Source: Cellulomonas humilata (GTDB taxonomy: Bacteria > Actinomycetota > Actinomycetes > Actinomycetales > Cellulomonadaceae). Taken from it: a stretch of 64,000 bases of DNA. Below are positions 1 to 8,533 of this stretch, piece by piece (positions within the stretch are counted from its first letter, which is position 1; each line of letters begins with the position of its first letter). The translations under genes were made by a program, and so were the position numbers. The notes under the pieces are model-generated. The model was not told where the DNA came from. It saw only the letters and a program-made list of their open reading frames with translations, and searched no databases. The stretch lies in contig NZ_JABMCI010000060.1 in the NCBI RefSeq assembly GCF_013359775.1, positions 1-64,000 of the forward strand, written 5' to 3'.

Positions 1-258
1 GAGGCGGAGGCGGCACGGGTCGCCGCGGCGGCGGCCGCGACGAAGACCACGACGAAGGCGCCGACGAGCGCGGCCGCGACCGCGCCGACCAGCGCACCTG
101 CGCCCGCGGCGGCACCGCCGGCGTCGTCGGGCAGCACGGTCGTCTACAAGAGCTGCGCCGACGTCCGGGCCGCGGGTGCCGCACCGCTGCACGCGGGCCA
201 GCCGGGCTACAGCAGCAAGCTCGACCGCGACGGCGACGGGATCGCCTGCGCCCGCTGA
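1..258 (+). CDS. Excalibur calcium-binding domain protein, 3' end only
   Basis: The reading frame is open from the first base of the window, so the start lies outside it. The visible 85 residues begin with an Ala/Thr/Pro-rich low-complexity linker (about residues 1-48), followed by a short Excalibur domain. That domain starts near YKSCADVRAAG and ends with DRDGDGIACAR, which carries the typical pair of cysteines and the DxDxDG calcium-binding loop. In this family the domain usually sits at the C-terminus of exported nucleases or surface proteins, so an extracellular role is likely. The enzymatic part, if there is one, is not visible. Family assignment is firm; function is open. Confidence 0.85.
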   Translation, partial: EAEAARVAAAAAATKTTTKAPTSAAATAPTSAPAPAAAPPASSGSTVVYKSCADVRAAGAAPLHAGQPGYSSKLDRDGDGIACAR

Positions 259-267
259 CCGCCCGCG

Positions 268-540
268 CTACTCGGCGTCGGGGGTCGCGAGCCTGCGCTC
301 GGCGCGGAGCACGAACTCGGACATCTCCAGGGCCGGGAGGGCGGCCAGGACGAGGGCGACCTGGGCGAAGGAGATCGCCCGCTCGCCCGCTTCCATCCGC
401 TTGTACGTGGTGCGCGGGACGCCGGCGCGGGCGGCGAGGCCCTCTTGCGTCAGTCCCGCGGCGGCGCGCTCCGCACGCAGCTGCGCGGCGACGGCACCGG
501 TCCAGGGTGCGACGCGATAGCGCTCGGTGCGCGGGGTCAT
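268..540 (-). CDS. Small XRE-family HTH transcriptional regulator
   Basis: A 90-residue protein. Its helix-turn-helix lies at about residues 14-70 and includes LRAERAAAGLTQEGLAARAG and VPRTTYKRMEAGERAIS, the classic Cro/C1 pattern. Almost nothing lies outside the HTH, so it probably binds DNA as a dimer with no separate sensor domain. The frame stays open to 651, but ATG at 538-540 is preferred because homology starts there and a -10-like TAACGT sits 7 bases upstream with no Shine-Dalgarno sequence, suggesting a leaderless mRNA. It converges on the Excalibur gene. No target genes can be assigned; two CGTTGTCG copies upstream (about 570 and 605, minus-strand reading) could be operator half-sites. 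Confidence 0.8.
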   Translation of the reverse strand: MTPRTERYRVAPWTGAVAAQLRAERAAAGLTQEGLAARAGVPRTTYKRMEAGERAISFAQVALVLAALPALEMSEFVLRAERRLATPDAE

Positions 541-547
541 GCCAAGC

Positions 548-553
548 ACGTTA
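548..553 (-). promoter_or_regulatory. -10 element of a leaderless promoter for the XRE gene
   Basis: On the minus strand TAACGT ends 7 bases before the ATG at 540. No Shine-Dalgarno sequence is present. Transcription would start at or next to the start codon. Confidence 0.5.
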
Positions 554-784
554 ACCGCAGACGTCGACAACGATCTCGACCTGTGGGACGAGCACCCCCA
601 CAAACGCGACAACGCGAGGGGGTGAACTTGCCGGGCCCCCGTGGCCCGCATCGCGTCCGGGTCACCGGCCCGGGCAACCCGGGTGGGACCGGCGGCGACC
701 CAAGTGGGACCGCTCGGCGCCCGAACCGCGGCCGGTCGGCGAGCGGGTCAGGGGGCTGCACCCATGTCACTGGAGTCACGCTCC

Positions 785-813
785 TGGACAACTGTCCACT
801 CCACCGAGTGGAC
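785..813. promoter_or_regulatory. Overlapping inverted repeats, candidate operator of the glycan operon
   Basis: TGGACA-2-TGTCCA (785-798) overlaps GTCCACT-6-AGTGGAC (794-813), giving three alternating half-sites of a TGTCCAC-type word. They lie 123 bases before the start codon of the first glycosyltransferase gene. The 7-base arms of the second repeat are perfect. No regulator for it is encoded next door except possibly the XRE protein. Operator function is inferred from position and symmetry only. Confidence 0.45.
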
Positions 814-935
814 CTGTCGCCAGCCCCTTACCGGTGTCCGAATCCCCCACCTACCGTGCTCCCCACGGGCCACCGGCCCTCACTCACTGTGCGGCGACTC
901 GACGAAGAGCGGTCGTACCGACCACAGGAGGACCC

Positions 936-1727
936 GTGCCCGACGACTCCGTGCAGGACCACGCCCACACCGCGGAGGCGACCGTCCGCACGACGTCGAC
1001 GCCGGTCCCCGAGCTCGACATCATCGTGCCGGCGTACAACGAGGCAGCCCGGATCGGCGCCACCCTCGACGCGCTGTGCGGGACCCTGAGCCGCACCGGC
1101 ACGCGCGCCCGGGTCCTCGTGGTCGACAACGCGTCCGTCGACGACACGGTCGACCAGGTGGTCCGGTCGAGGGGGAGCCACCTCATCCCGATCGAGGTGG
1201 TGAACTGCCGCGCACAGGGCAAGGGTGCTGCGGTGCGCGCCGGCATCCGCCGAGCAGACGCACCGTTCGTCGCCTACCTCGACGCCGACCAGTCGACGCC
1301 GCCGCAGGCGCTGATCACCGGCCTCATGCTCCTGAAGCACGGGTGGGACGCCGTGATCGGGTCGCGCCGCGCGCTGGGCGGCGTCTACCTGGTGCCGCAG
1401 GCGCCGCTGCGCCGCGCGGGCTCTCGGGCGTTCAACCTCGCCGCCTCGCGGATCGTCGGCCAGGTGAGCGACACGCAGTGCGGTCTGAAGATGTTCCGGA
1501 CCGAGGCGATCAAGCCGGTGTTCGCGGCGTCGCAGATCGACGGCTTCGCGTTCGACGTCGAGCTCCTGGCCCGCGCCCGGGACGCCGGCCTGCGGGTCAT
1601 GGAGCTTCCCGTCTCCTGGACCGACAGCCCCGGCTCGACGTTCTCGCCCGTGCGGGACGGCCTGACCGCGTTCCGGGAGCTCTCGCGGGTGCGACGCGTC
1701 CTGCGCAGCGAGGTCGCGCCGGCGTGA
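936..1727 (+). CDS. Family 2 glycosyltransferase (polyprenyl/dolichyl-phosphate glycosyltransferase type)
   Basis: A 263-residue cytoplasmic GT-A enzyme that probably transfers a sugar from a nucleotide donor to a polyprenyl phosphate. DIIVPAYNEAARIG (28-41) is the donor-binding start of the fold, VVDNASVDDT (62-71) follows, and AYLDADQS (113-120) contains the metal-binding DxD-like motif. SDTQCGLKMFRTE (178-190) resembles the ALG5/DPM1 group. The GTG start at 936 is chosen because CAGGAGGA precedes it by a few bases; the upstream frame extension to 834 has no homology. It is the first gene of a five-gene operon and its TGA overlaps the next GTG. It lacks the C-terminal membrane helices seen in some relatives. 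Confidence 0.85.
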   Translation: MPDDSVQDHAHTAEATVRTTSTPVPELDIIVPAYNEAARIGATLDALCGTLSRTGTRARVLVVDNASVDDTVDQVVRSRGSHLIPIEVVNCRAQGKGAAVRAGIRRADAPFVAYLDADQSTPPQALITGLMLLKHGWDAVIGSRRALGGVYLVPQAPLRRAGSRAFNLAASRIVGQVSDTQCGLKMFRTEAIKPVFAASQIDGFAFDVELLARARDAGLRVMELPVSWTDSPGSTFSPVRDGLTAFRELSRVRRVLRSEVAPA

Positions 1728-3139
1728 GCGAACCGACGACCGAGCCGCGCAGGACACTGGTCATCACCAACTGGCGCGACCTGGACCACCCCGAGGCCGG
1801 CGGGGCCGAGGTCGTCTGCCAGGAGCTCGCCGCACGCTTCGCCGCGCAAGGGTTCGACGTCGTCCTGCTGTGCGCGGCCGTCGCGGGCCGGCCTCGCCAC
1901 GAGCAGCGCGACGGGTACCGCATCGTCCGTGGCGGCGGACGGTTCACGGTCTACGCCGTCGCCCTCTGGTGGCTCCTGTGGCACCGCCGGTCCGTCGGCG
2001 GTGTCCTCGACTCCCAGAACGGCATCCCCTTCTTCACGCCGCTCGCCGTGCGTCGTCGGACTCCCGTCGTGATGCTGCTGCACCACATCCACCAGGAGCA
2101 GTTCTCCGCCTACTTCCCGCGGCCGGTCGCGGCGTTCGGCCGGTGGCTCGAGGGACCCGTCAGCCGACGCGTCTACGGCCGGCGCGCGATCGTGGCGGTG
2201 TCCCCGTCGACCCGGACGGGGGCCCGCCGCCAGCTCCGGCTGCGCGGCGACATCTGGGTGGCGCCCCCCGGGTGGTCCGTGACGCCCGTGGACGTGCCGC
2301 GGACCGAGTACCCCTCCGTGGTGTGCGTCGGACGTCTGGTCCCGCACAAGCGCACCGATCTCGTCGTCAGCGCCTTCCCCGGGGTGCTCGCCGCCCACCG
2401 TGACGCTCGGCTGGTGGTCGTGGGCCGCGGCCCCGAGCGTGCTCGGCTCATCGCGCTGGCGGAGTCGCTCGGGATCGCCGGGCAGGTCGACTTCCGGGAC
2501 GACCTCGACGACGCCGGCCGCGACCAGGTGCTCGCTGCGGCGTGGATGTCGGTCAACGCGTCGGCGGGCGAGGGGTGGGGTCTGTCCGTCGTCGAGGCGA
2601 ACGCGCTCGGCGTCCCCGTGCTCGCGTACCGCCGTCCCGGCCTGCGCGACTCGATCGTCGACGCGACCACGGGATGGCTCGTCGAGGACGACGCGAACCT
2701 CTCGGCGGAGATCGCCGACCGTCTCACCGAGCTCGGTTCGCCCCACCGCGCCGAGCGCTACGCCGCCGACGCCCGCGAATGGGCCGGGAACTTCACGTGG
2801 GCCACGATGACCGGCCGCGTCGAGGTCGCGCTGCACGCCGAGGAGCTCAGACTCGCGCGTGGTCGCAAGGACCAGCGCCACCTCTCGGACGCCGCCGTCG
2901 CGGCCACCGTCCCCGTCGAGCTCATGCCCGACGACTGGCAGGTCCTGCTCCGTCAGACGGACAGCTGGCAGGTCGACGACGCCCACGTCACCGTCCTGCT
3001 CCGAGGGGCGGACCTCGACGCCGCCCACGTGGCGCTCAGCCGGTGGGGGGTGGAGCCGGCAGCGGCCGGTGTGACGCTCGAGGTCGCCCGCACCGCCGAC
3101 CTGCTCCGGCTGCGACCGGCTGCCCGTGACCACGTCTGA
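1724..3139 (+). CDS. Family 4 glycosyltransferase with C-terminal extension
   Basis: A 471-residue GT-B enzyme. Residues 1-180 form the acceptor half: LVITNWRDLDHPEAGGAEV contains the glycine-rich loop typical of GT4. The donor half holds VCVGRLVPHKRTDLVV, VVVGRGPERARL and the catalytic/donor-binding block SAGEGWGLSVVEANALGVPV with the EX7E pattern. About 95 residues after the usual end of the family (from ARGRKDQRHL) match nothing I recognise. GTG at 1724 overlaps the upstream stop in a GTGA, so translation is coupled to the GT2 gene. It likely adds a sugar to a lipid-linked glycan; donor and acceptor cannot be read from the sequence. Confidence 0.85.
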   Translation: MSEPTTEPRRTLVITNWRDLDHPEAGGAEVVCQELAARFAAQGFDVVLLCAAVAGRPRHEQRDGYRIVRGGGRFTVYAVALWWLLWHRRSVGGVLDSQNGIPFFTPLAVRRRTPVVMLLHHIHQEQFSAYFPRPVAAFGRWLEGPVSRRVYGRRAIVAVSPSTRTGARRQLRLRGDIWVAPPGWSVTPVDVPRTEYPSVVCVGRLVPHKRTDLVVSAFPGVLAAHRDARLVVVGRGPERARLIALAESLGIAGQVDFRDDLDDAGRDQVLAAAWMSVNASAGEGWGLSVVEANALGVPVLAYRRPGLRDSIVDATTGWLVEDDANLSAEIADRLTELGSPHRAERYAADAREWAGNFTWATMTGRVEVALHAEELRLARGRKDQRHLSDAAVAATVPVELMPDDWQVLLRQTDSWQVDDAHVTVLLRGADLDAAHVALSRWGVEPAAAGVTLEVARTADLLRLRPAARDHV

Positions 3140-4616
3140 GCTGGTCCGGCCGCGGGGGGAGGTCGTCGGGAGGTCGCGGGACCGCCGGGCCGTCCTCGCC
3201 GTCGTGGCGCTCGCCGCGCTGGCCGGCGCGGCACGGCTGATCGGCATCGCGACCACCCACGACCTGTTCCTCGACGAGGCGACCTACGCCGAGATCGCGG
3301 CGTCGACGGGCCTGGTGCACGGCCCTCTGCTGCACGGGCTGCCGTTCGTCCTGCACCCGCCGCTGGCGTTCCTGCTGCTCATGCTGCCCGCCGACCTGGT
3401 GGCGGCCCCGGACCGGGCGGCCCTCATCGTGGCGTTGCGCCCGTTCGTCGCGCTCGCCGGGGTCGGTGTGGTCGCTGTCGTCGTCGCCGTGCTGCGCTCC
3501 TCCGGTCTGCGCCGCGCCGCGGTCGTCGCGGGGCTGCTGCTCGCGCTCGACCCGTTCGCGATCCGGTTCGACACCCGCCTCATGCTCGAGGCGTTCGCGC
3601 AGCTGGCGGTGGTCGCGATGGTCGCCGCCGCGGTGCAGGTCGCCCGCGGGCGCGGTCGGCGGTGGGTGGCGGCGACGGCGGTCGCGGGCGGGCTGTGCCT
3701 GGGGACCAAGGAGACGTTCGGCATGGTCGCCGTCGCCACGCTGCTCCTGGTGGCGATCGCGACGTCGGGGGTGGTCCGGCGCCGGCTGCTCGTCGCGACG
3801 GCGGGCTCCGTCGGCGGGTACGTGCTGGTGAACGGGGCGATGGCCGCGTGGGCCGGTCCGGAGCTCTGGTGGGCGATGCGCCTCACTGGGCTGCAGCGTC
3901 TGCTCGGCGTCGACCAGGCGACCGGGTTCAACGCGCCCGACGCCGAGGTCTCGCTCTGGGACCGGGTGCTGCCGAACGTGGCGGAGGTCGGGATCACCTA
4001 CGTCGTCCTCGTCGCGGGTGGCCTGTGCGCCCTGACGCTGTGCATCCTCGCGCTCCGGGCACGTCGACCGGGCCCGCTCGACGCCCGCCAGGCGCTCCAG
4101 GTGGTGGTAGCCGCGTGGGCGACGGCGTCCTGGGCCTACGTGACGTACGCCGTCGTGCTCGGCTCGCTCGAGGAGCAGATGTTCTACATCGCGCTCGCTC
4201 CGTCCGTCGTCGCGCTGGCCGTCGTCCTCGACCGGGCCCGACTTGCCGTGGCGGTCCCGGTGGTGGCGGTGGTGCTGCTCGGGCAGGTGGCGTCGTGGGT
4301 GGTCGTCCACACGCAGCGCGACGACGTGTACCTGCAGATGTTCGCGTGGGCGCAGGACCACGTGCCGGAGGGGTCGACGATCCTGGTGACGGAGGACAGC
4401 GCCCAGTTCCTCCTGCACGGGTACCGGCTCTCCTCGGACCCGACGACCGTCGCGCTCGGCGACACCGACTACGTGCTCCTCTCGCCCGTGCTCGTCGCGC
4501 AGGGGTACGGCGTCGCGGACCAGGGCTTCGTCGACGACCTGCGCGACCACGGCACGCTCGTGCACACGGTCGTCGGCCGGGAGAACACGCTCGAGCTGTG
4601 GGACGTGCAGCCGTGA
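3126..4616 (+). CDS. Polytopic membrane glycosyltransferase (GT39/ArnT-like)
   Basis: A 496-residue integral membrane protein with about 10-12 hydrophobic segments and a soluble C-terminal part from about residue 400. Near the N-terminus, after the first membrane helix, the loop reads HDLFLDEATYAEIA; this DE pair is the usual catalytic/metal site of polyprenyl-phosphate-sugar-dependent transferases of the GT-C fold. The substrate would be the polyprenyl-phosphate sugar made by the GT2 protein of the same operon. The gene starts 14 bases inside the preceding one (GTG at 3126) and its stop overlaps the next GTG. Exact family (GT39, GT83, GT87) is uncertain. Confidence 0.75.
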   Translation: MTTSELVRPRGEVVGRSRDRRAVLAVVALAALAGAARLIGIATTHDLFLDEATYAEIAASTGLVHGPLLHGLPFVLHPPLAFLLLMLPADLVAAPDRAALIVALRPFVALAGVGVVAVVVAVLRSSGLRRAAVVAGLLLALDPFAIRFDTRLMLEAFAQLAVVAMVAAAVQVARGRGRRWVAATAVAGGLCLGTKETFGMVAVATLLLVAIATSGVVRRRLLVATAGSVGGYVLVNGAMAAWAGPELWWAMRLTGLQRLLGVDQATGFNAPDAEVSLWDRVLPNVAEVGITYVVLVAGGLCALTLCILALRARRPGPLDARQALQVVVAAWATASWAYVTYAVVLGSLEEQMFYIALAPSVVALAVVLDRARLAVAVPVVAVVLLGQVASWVVVHTQRDDVYLQMFAWAQDHVPEGSTILVTEDSAQFLLHGYRLSSDPTTVALGDTDYVLLSPVLVAQGYGVADQGFVDDLRDHGTLVHTVVGRENTLELWDVQP

Positions 4617-5719
4617 GCCGCCCACGGGTGCTGCACCTCGGGTTCGAGGACCCCCGCAAGCCCGGCGCCGGGGGTGGCGCCGTGCGTACCCACGAGATCA
4701 ACTCGCGCCTCGCCGACCGGTACGACATCACGGTGGTCAGCGCCCGGTTCCCCGGCTGCACCCCGTACGAGGCCGAGGGCGTCCGGTACACCCACGCGGG
4801 GGCGGCCGACACGTACCTGCTGGCCGTCCCGTCGTACTTCCTGGCCCAGCCCTGGACCGTGCGGAAGCACCGTCCTGACCTCGTGGTCGAGGACTTCGGG
4901 GCGCCGATCTCCACCTGGGGCCTGCCGCGGGCGACGTCCCGCCCGGTCGTCGGGGTGGTGCAGTGGCTGTTCGCGGAGGAGAAGGGCCGGCAGTACCACC
5001 TCCCGCTGGCGGGGATCGAGCGGTCCGGCGTCCGGGCGCACCGGCGGCTGGTCGCCGTGTCCGACGACCTGGGCGACCGGCTGCGGACGCTCAGCCCCGG
5101 CGCGCAGGTCGACGTCGTGCCCAACGGGCTCCCGCCTGCCGCGTTCACGACCCCGCAGACCGGGGCGCGACGGCACGTGAAGTACCTGGGCCGGCTCGAG
5201 GACGCCCAGAAGGGCCTCGGCCTGCTGCTGGAGGCCTGGGCGCGCGCGACGACGTCCGGTGCCGTGCCTCCCGGGGTCGAGCTGCACCTCGGCGGCATCG
5301 GACCCGACGGCCGGCGCCTGCAGGACCGGGCGGCAGCGCTCGGGGTGACCGGGTCGGTGCGGTTCGTCGGCGCGATCGCCCACGAGGAACGGTTCGCCTG
5401 GCTCGCGGACGCCGCGTTCGTCGCCATGCCGTCGCGGTACGAGACGTTCGGGATGGTCGCCGCCGAGTCGTTGGCCGTCGGGACGCCGGTCGTCGCGTTC
5501 GACATCGACTGCCTGCGCACGCTGGTGACGGACGGGACGGGCCGTCGGGTGCCGGCGTTCGACGTCCCCGCCTTCGCGGCGGCGCTCGGTGAGCTGGCCA
5601 CCGACCGCCCGCTCCGAGAGCGGCTCGGCGCGCAGGGCGTGCGGCACGTGCAGCACCTGACCTGGGACAACGCCGCCGCAGCCCAGGCCGCGGTGTACGA
5701 CGAGGTGCTCGGCCGATGA
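4613..5719 (+). CDS. Family 4 glycosyltransferase
   Basis: A 368-residue GT-B enzyme. The N-terminal half has VLHLGFEDPRKPGAGGGAVR (the glycine-rich loop with a conserved His nearby) and ISTWGLP. The C-terminal half has VKYLGRLEDAQKGLGLLLEA, LGGIGPDGRRL and MPSRYETFGMVAAESLAVG, the EX7E donor-site block. GTG at 4613 overlaps the stop of the membrane transferase (GTGA), and the stop overlaps the ATG of the flippase gene (ATGA). It is a second cytoplasmic transferase in the same pathway, probably acting on the lipid-linked intermediate before export. Specificity is unknown. Confidence 0.85.
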   Translation: MSRPRVLHLGFEDPRKPGAGGGAVRTHEINSRLADRYDITVVSARFPGCTPYEAEGVRYTHAGAADTYLLAVPSYFLAQPWTVRKHRPDLVVEDFGAPISTWGLPRATSRPVVGVVQWLFAEEKGRQYHLPLAGIERSGVRAHRRLVAVSDDLGDRLRTLSPGAQVDVVPNGLPPAAFTTPQTGARRHVKYLGRLEDAQKGLGLLLEAWARATTSGAVPPGVELHLGGIGPDGRRLQDRAAALGVTGSVRFVGAIAHEERFAWLADAAFVAMPSRYETFGMVAAESLAVGTPVVAFDIDCLRTLVTDGTGRRVPAFDVPAFAAALGELATDRPLRERLGAQGVRHVQHLTWDNAAAAQAAVYDEVLGR

Positions 5720-6930
5720 CCACGACGCAGGCGCCACCGACGGCCGATCGGGGCGCGGTCCTGCTGTCCGCGACGAGCCTGGTCGTCGCGGGGGCCAACT
5801 ACGCGTTCGCCCTCGTGCTCGTGCACGTCCTGTCGGCCGGCGACTACGTCGCGTACGCCTCGGTCCAGTCCCTCCTGCTGGTCCTCGGGTCCGGGGCGAT
5901 GGCGGCGATCCCGTGGGCTGTCGCGCGGCACGTCGCGACGGGACGCGACCCGGGCCAGGGCGCGGGCTTCGGCCTGGTCGCCTCGGCGGTGCAGGGTGCG
6001 GTGTTCGCCGCGTTGACCTTCGCGATCGTCGTCGCGACGTCCGGCGCGGCCCTGGCAGCCGCCTCGGCGGTCGCGGCGTTCACGCTCTCGGTCGTCGTCG
6101 CCCCCCTCGGCGTCCTGCAAGGACGGGGCCGGCTGGGCACGATCGCGGGGCTGCGGCTGCTGGAGACGGCGGTCCGGATCGGCCTGTCCGCGTGGCTGCT
6201 GCTGGCGGTCGCCGCCGACCCGCTCGCGCCGGTGACCGGCTTCGCGGTGGGGTCCGCGGCGCTGTTCGTCGCCGGGTGCGTGCTGTGCCGCGGGGTTCGC
6301 CCGCTCCGCCTGGGCGGCCTCGGTGACCTGACGCGACTGGCCCTGCTGCTCGGCTCCGTCCAGGTGGCCCTGGCTGCGCTCGGGTCCGTCGACACCGTGC
6401 TCGCGGCGAGCGCGGGCTTCGCGGTCGACGACGCCGCCGCGTACCAGGTCGCCGCCCTGCTCGGCCGCGTGCCGCTGTTCGTCGCGGCCTCGGTCGCGCT
6501 CGCCTTCTACCCGCAGATCGCGGCCGCCGCCCCCGACGAGGTCGCCGGGCTGGTGCGCCGGTCGGTGCGCCTGCTGCTCGTGCTCGCGGTCCCTGTCGCC
6601 GTCGTGATGTGCGTGGCTCCGACCGCGCTGCTGACCCTCGCCGCCGGGTCGCACGTCGACCAGGTCCGGGTGCTGCTGCCCGCCACCGCGGCGGCCGGAC
6701 TGTGCGTGGCGCTGACCACCGTGCTCGTCTCCGCGGTCCAGGCGCGCGACCAGCACCGCCGAGCACTGCGCCTCGTCGTGCCGGCGGCCGTCCTCCAGCC
6801 CGTCGCGCTGGGGCTCGTCGGTCAGCTGGGGGGCGTCGGGGCGTACGCGGTCACCAACGTCACCGTCCTGGCGACGTTGCTGGTGGTGTGCCTGGTGGCG
6901 ACCCGCCGGCCGCCGGTCGCCGTCGCGTAG
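5716..6930 (+). CDS. Polysaccharide flippase-like membrane protein (MATE/Wzx type)
   Basis: A 404-residue, very hydrophobic protein with about 12 predicted membrane helices beginning at LLSATSLVVAGANYAFALVL. The arrangement and the paired-helix pattern resemble oligosaccharide flippases of the MOP superfamily, which move lipid-linked glycans across the membrane. It closes the five-gene glycan operon (ATGA overlap with the preceding stop), which suits an export step. It converges on the RamB gene with a single base between the two stops. No polymerase (Wzy) or ligase gene is visible nearby. The flippase role is inferred from topology and context. Confidence 0.75.
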   Translation: MTTTQAPPTADRGAVLLSATSLVVAGANYAFALVLVHVLSAGDYVAYASVQSLLLVLGSGAMAAIPWAVARHVATGRDPGQGAGFGLVASAVQGAVFAALTFAIVVATSGAALAAASAVAAFTLSVVVAPLGVLQGRGRLGTIAGLRLLETAVRIGLSAWLLLAVAADPLAPVTGFAVGSAALFVAGCVLCRGVRPLRLGGLGDLTRLALLLGSVQVALAALGSVDTVLAASAGFAVDDAAAYQVAALLGRVPLFVAASVALAFYPQIAAAAPDEVAGLVRRSVRLLLVLAVPVAVVMCVAPTALLTLAAGSHVDQVRVLLPATAAAGLCVALTTVLVSAVQARDQHRRALRLVVPAAVLQPVALGLVGQLGGVGAYAVTNVTVLATLLVVCLVATRRPPVAVA

Positions 6931-6931
6931 C

Positions 6932-8383
6932 TCAGGCCGTCGGCGCGTGCCGGTCCAGGAACCGGTAGACCTCCGTCGTGTCCACCCCCGGGAACACCCC
7001 CACCGGCAGCGCGGCCAGCAGGGACGCGTGCGGGCGGGCGCTCGGCCAGGACTTGTCGGCCCAGCGCTCCTGGAGGTCCGTCGGGGGCTGGCGGCAGCAC
7101 ATCGGGTCCGGGCACTTGGACGCCGCGCGCTCGGTGGTCTCCCGCCCGCGGAACCAGCGCACGTGCGCGAACGGCACCCCGACCGACACGGAGAACGCGC
7201 CCTGCGACGACGGCTGCACGCGGCTGGTGCACCAGTACGTGCCGGACGACGTGTCGGTGTACTGATAGTACGGCGAGAACCGGTCGGGCAGCGTGAACAC
7301 CACGCGCGCGGTCCACTGCCGGCACACGGGCTGGCCCTCGATGGCGCCCAGCGGGTCGGCCGGGAACTTCACGCCGTCGTTCTCGTACGCCTTGTGCAGG
7401 GTGCCGCCCTCGTGGACCTTCATGAAGTGCACGGGGATGCCCAGGTGGCGCGTCGCCAGATTGGTGAACCGGTGCGCGGCGGTCTCGTAGGGCACCGCGA
7501 AGGCGTCGCGCAGGTCCTCCACCGACAGCCGCCGCTCGGCCTTCGCCTCCTGGAGGAACGGCACCGCGCCGTCCTCCGGGAGCATCAGCGCGGCGGCCAG
7601 GTAGTTGGCCTCGACGCGCTGGCGCAGGAAGTCGCCGTAGTCCTTGGGCTCCGCGTGGCCGAGCACGTGGCTGGCGATGGCCTGCAGGAGCGGTGAGCGG
7701 GCGTCGCTGGTGCCGGGGTTGCCCTGGGGCAGGTAGATGCGGCCGTTGGCCAGGTCGGTGACCGAGCGCGTGGAGTGCGGCAGGTCGGGCACGTAGTGGA
7801 GGCCGAAGCCCAGGTGCGCGGCGATGTCCGCGGTCGCGCGCTGGCTCAGCGGACCGCCCGGGTGGTCGATCGCCGTGAGCAGGCGGCGGGCGTGGTCCTC
7901 GAGCTCCGGGAAGTAGTTGTCCTGCGCGCGCATGCGGATCCGCAGCTCGGCGTTGGCCCGGCGGGCCTCCTCCGGGGTGGCCGCGTTCTCGGTGAGCAGG
8001 CGCTGGATCTCCGCCTGGAGGCGGACCAGGGCCTCGAGGGCGTCGGCCGGCAGCGAGCGACTGACCTTCACCGGTGAGACGCCGAGGGAGGCGAAGAGGG
8101 GTCCCCGCTGCGCGCGCTCCAGCTCGACCTCCAGCGCCGCACGCCGGGTGGGCGGCTCGGTGCGCAGCAGCTCCGACAGCGGGACGTCGAGCGCCTCCGC
8201 CACCTGCGCCAGCAGCGAGAGCTTGGGCTCGCGGTGACCGTTCTCCAGCATGGAGACCTGCGAGGGTGCCCGGCCGATCGCCGTGCCCAGGTCGTCGAGC
8301 GTCATGTTCCGGCCCGTGCGCAGGTGCCGGATCCGTCGTCCCAGCACCAGCGTGTCGAGGCCGCCGTTGGCCGTCGTTGTCAT
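6932..8383 (-). CDS. ramB: RamB-type regulator of acetate/glyoxylate metabolism (XRE HTH + IrrE-like domain)
   Basis: A 483-residue DNA-binding regulator. The HTH lies at about 13-70 (LGRRIRHLRTGRNMTLDDLG and APSQVSMLENGHREPKLSL). The middle holds an IrrE/ImmA-like domain with a degenerate HVLGH instead of a full HExxH, so protease activity is doubtful. The C-terminal DUF2083-like part contains CRQW, YWCTS and CPDPMCCRQP cysteine clusters that could bind metal or a cofactor. RamB of Corynebacterium represses aceA and aceB. Here the gene is divergent from aceA and the shared 150-base gap has a RamB-like site at 8444-8453. The symbol is by family and context; orthology is not proven. Confidence 0.82.
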   Translation of the reverse strand: MTTTANGGLDTLVLGRRIRHLRTGRNMTLDDLGTAIGRAPSQVSMLENGHREPKLSLLAQVAEALDVPLSELLRTEPPTRRAALEVELERAQRGPLFASLGVSPVKVSRSLPADALEALVRLQAEIQRLLTENAATPEEARRANAELRIRMRAQDNYFPELEDHARRLLTAIDHPGGPLSQRATADIAAHLGFGLHYVPDLPHSTRSVTDLANGRIYLPQGNPGTSDARSPLLQAIASHVLGHAEPKDYGDFLRQRVEANYLAAALMLPEDGAVPFLQEAKAERRLSVEDLRDAFAVPYETAAHRFTNLATRHLGIPVHFMKVHEGGTLHKAYENDGVKFPADPLGAIEGQPVCRQWTARVVFTLPDRFSPYYQYTDTSSGTYWCTSRVQPSSQGAFSVSVGVPFAHVRWFRGRETTERAASKCPDPMCCRQPPTDLQERWADKSWPSARPHASLLAALPVGVFPGVDTTEVYRFLDRHAPTA

Positions 8384-8443
8384 GCCTCCACCATCGCCCG
8401 GCGTCTGCGCTTCTGTCCAGGAGAAGGAACGCCGATCTTCTGC

Positions 8444-8453
8444 GGACTTTGCC
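8444..8453 (+). promoter_or_regulatory. Candidate RamB binding site in the ramB-aceA gap
   Basis: GGACTTTGCC contains ACTTTGC, the core of the published corynebacterial RamB site (an AAACTTTGCAAA-type word). It lies 81 bases before the aceA start, in the gap shared with the ramB-like gene. Only one copy was found, and the flanking A residues of the consensus are not conserved here. Confidence 0.5.
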
Positions 8454-8533
8454 GGGGAAGAACTGTGGAACAGCGAGGAAAGTCGAGGTCAGGCCGAAGG
8501 GCCGAGAAGAACCGCCAATGACGGAGGATCACG

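Larger units (their letters stand above)
541..935. other. 395-base intergenic region, no gene seen
   Basis: This region lies between two divergently transcribed genes and should hold promoters for both. It contains a cluster of inverted repeats at 785-813 described separately. Frames that cross it are GC-driven and show no protein family or ribosome binding site. No tRNA or recognised structured RNA was found. Confidence 0.6.

Noticed and set aside
3036..4625. A 529-codon minus-strand frame opposite the membrane glycosyltransferase
   Set aside because: The plus-strand product has membrane helices and a catalytic DE motif and overlaps both operon neighbours; the minus frame is a GC shadow.
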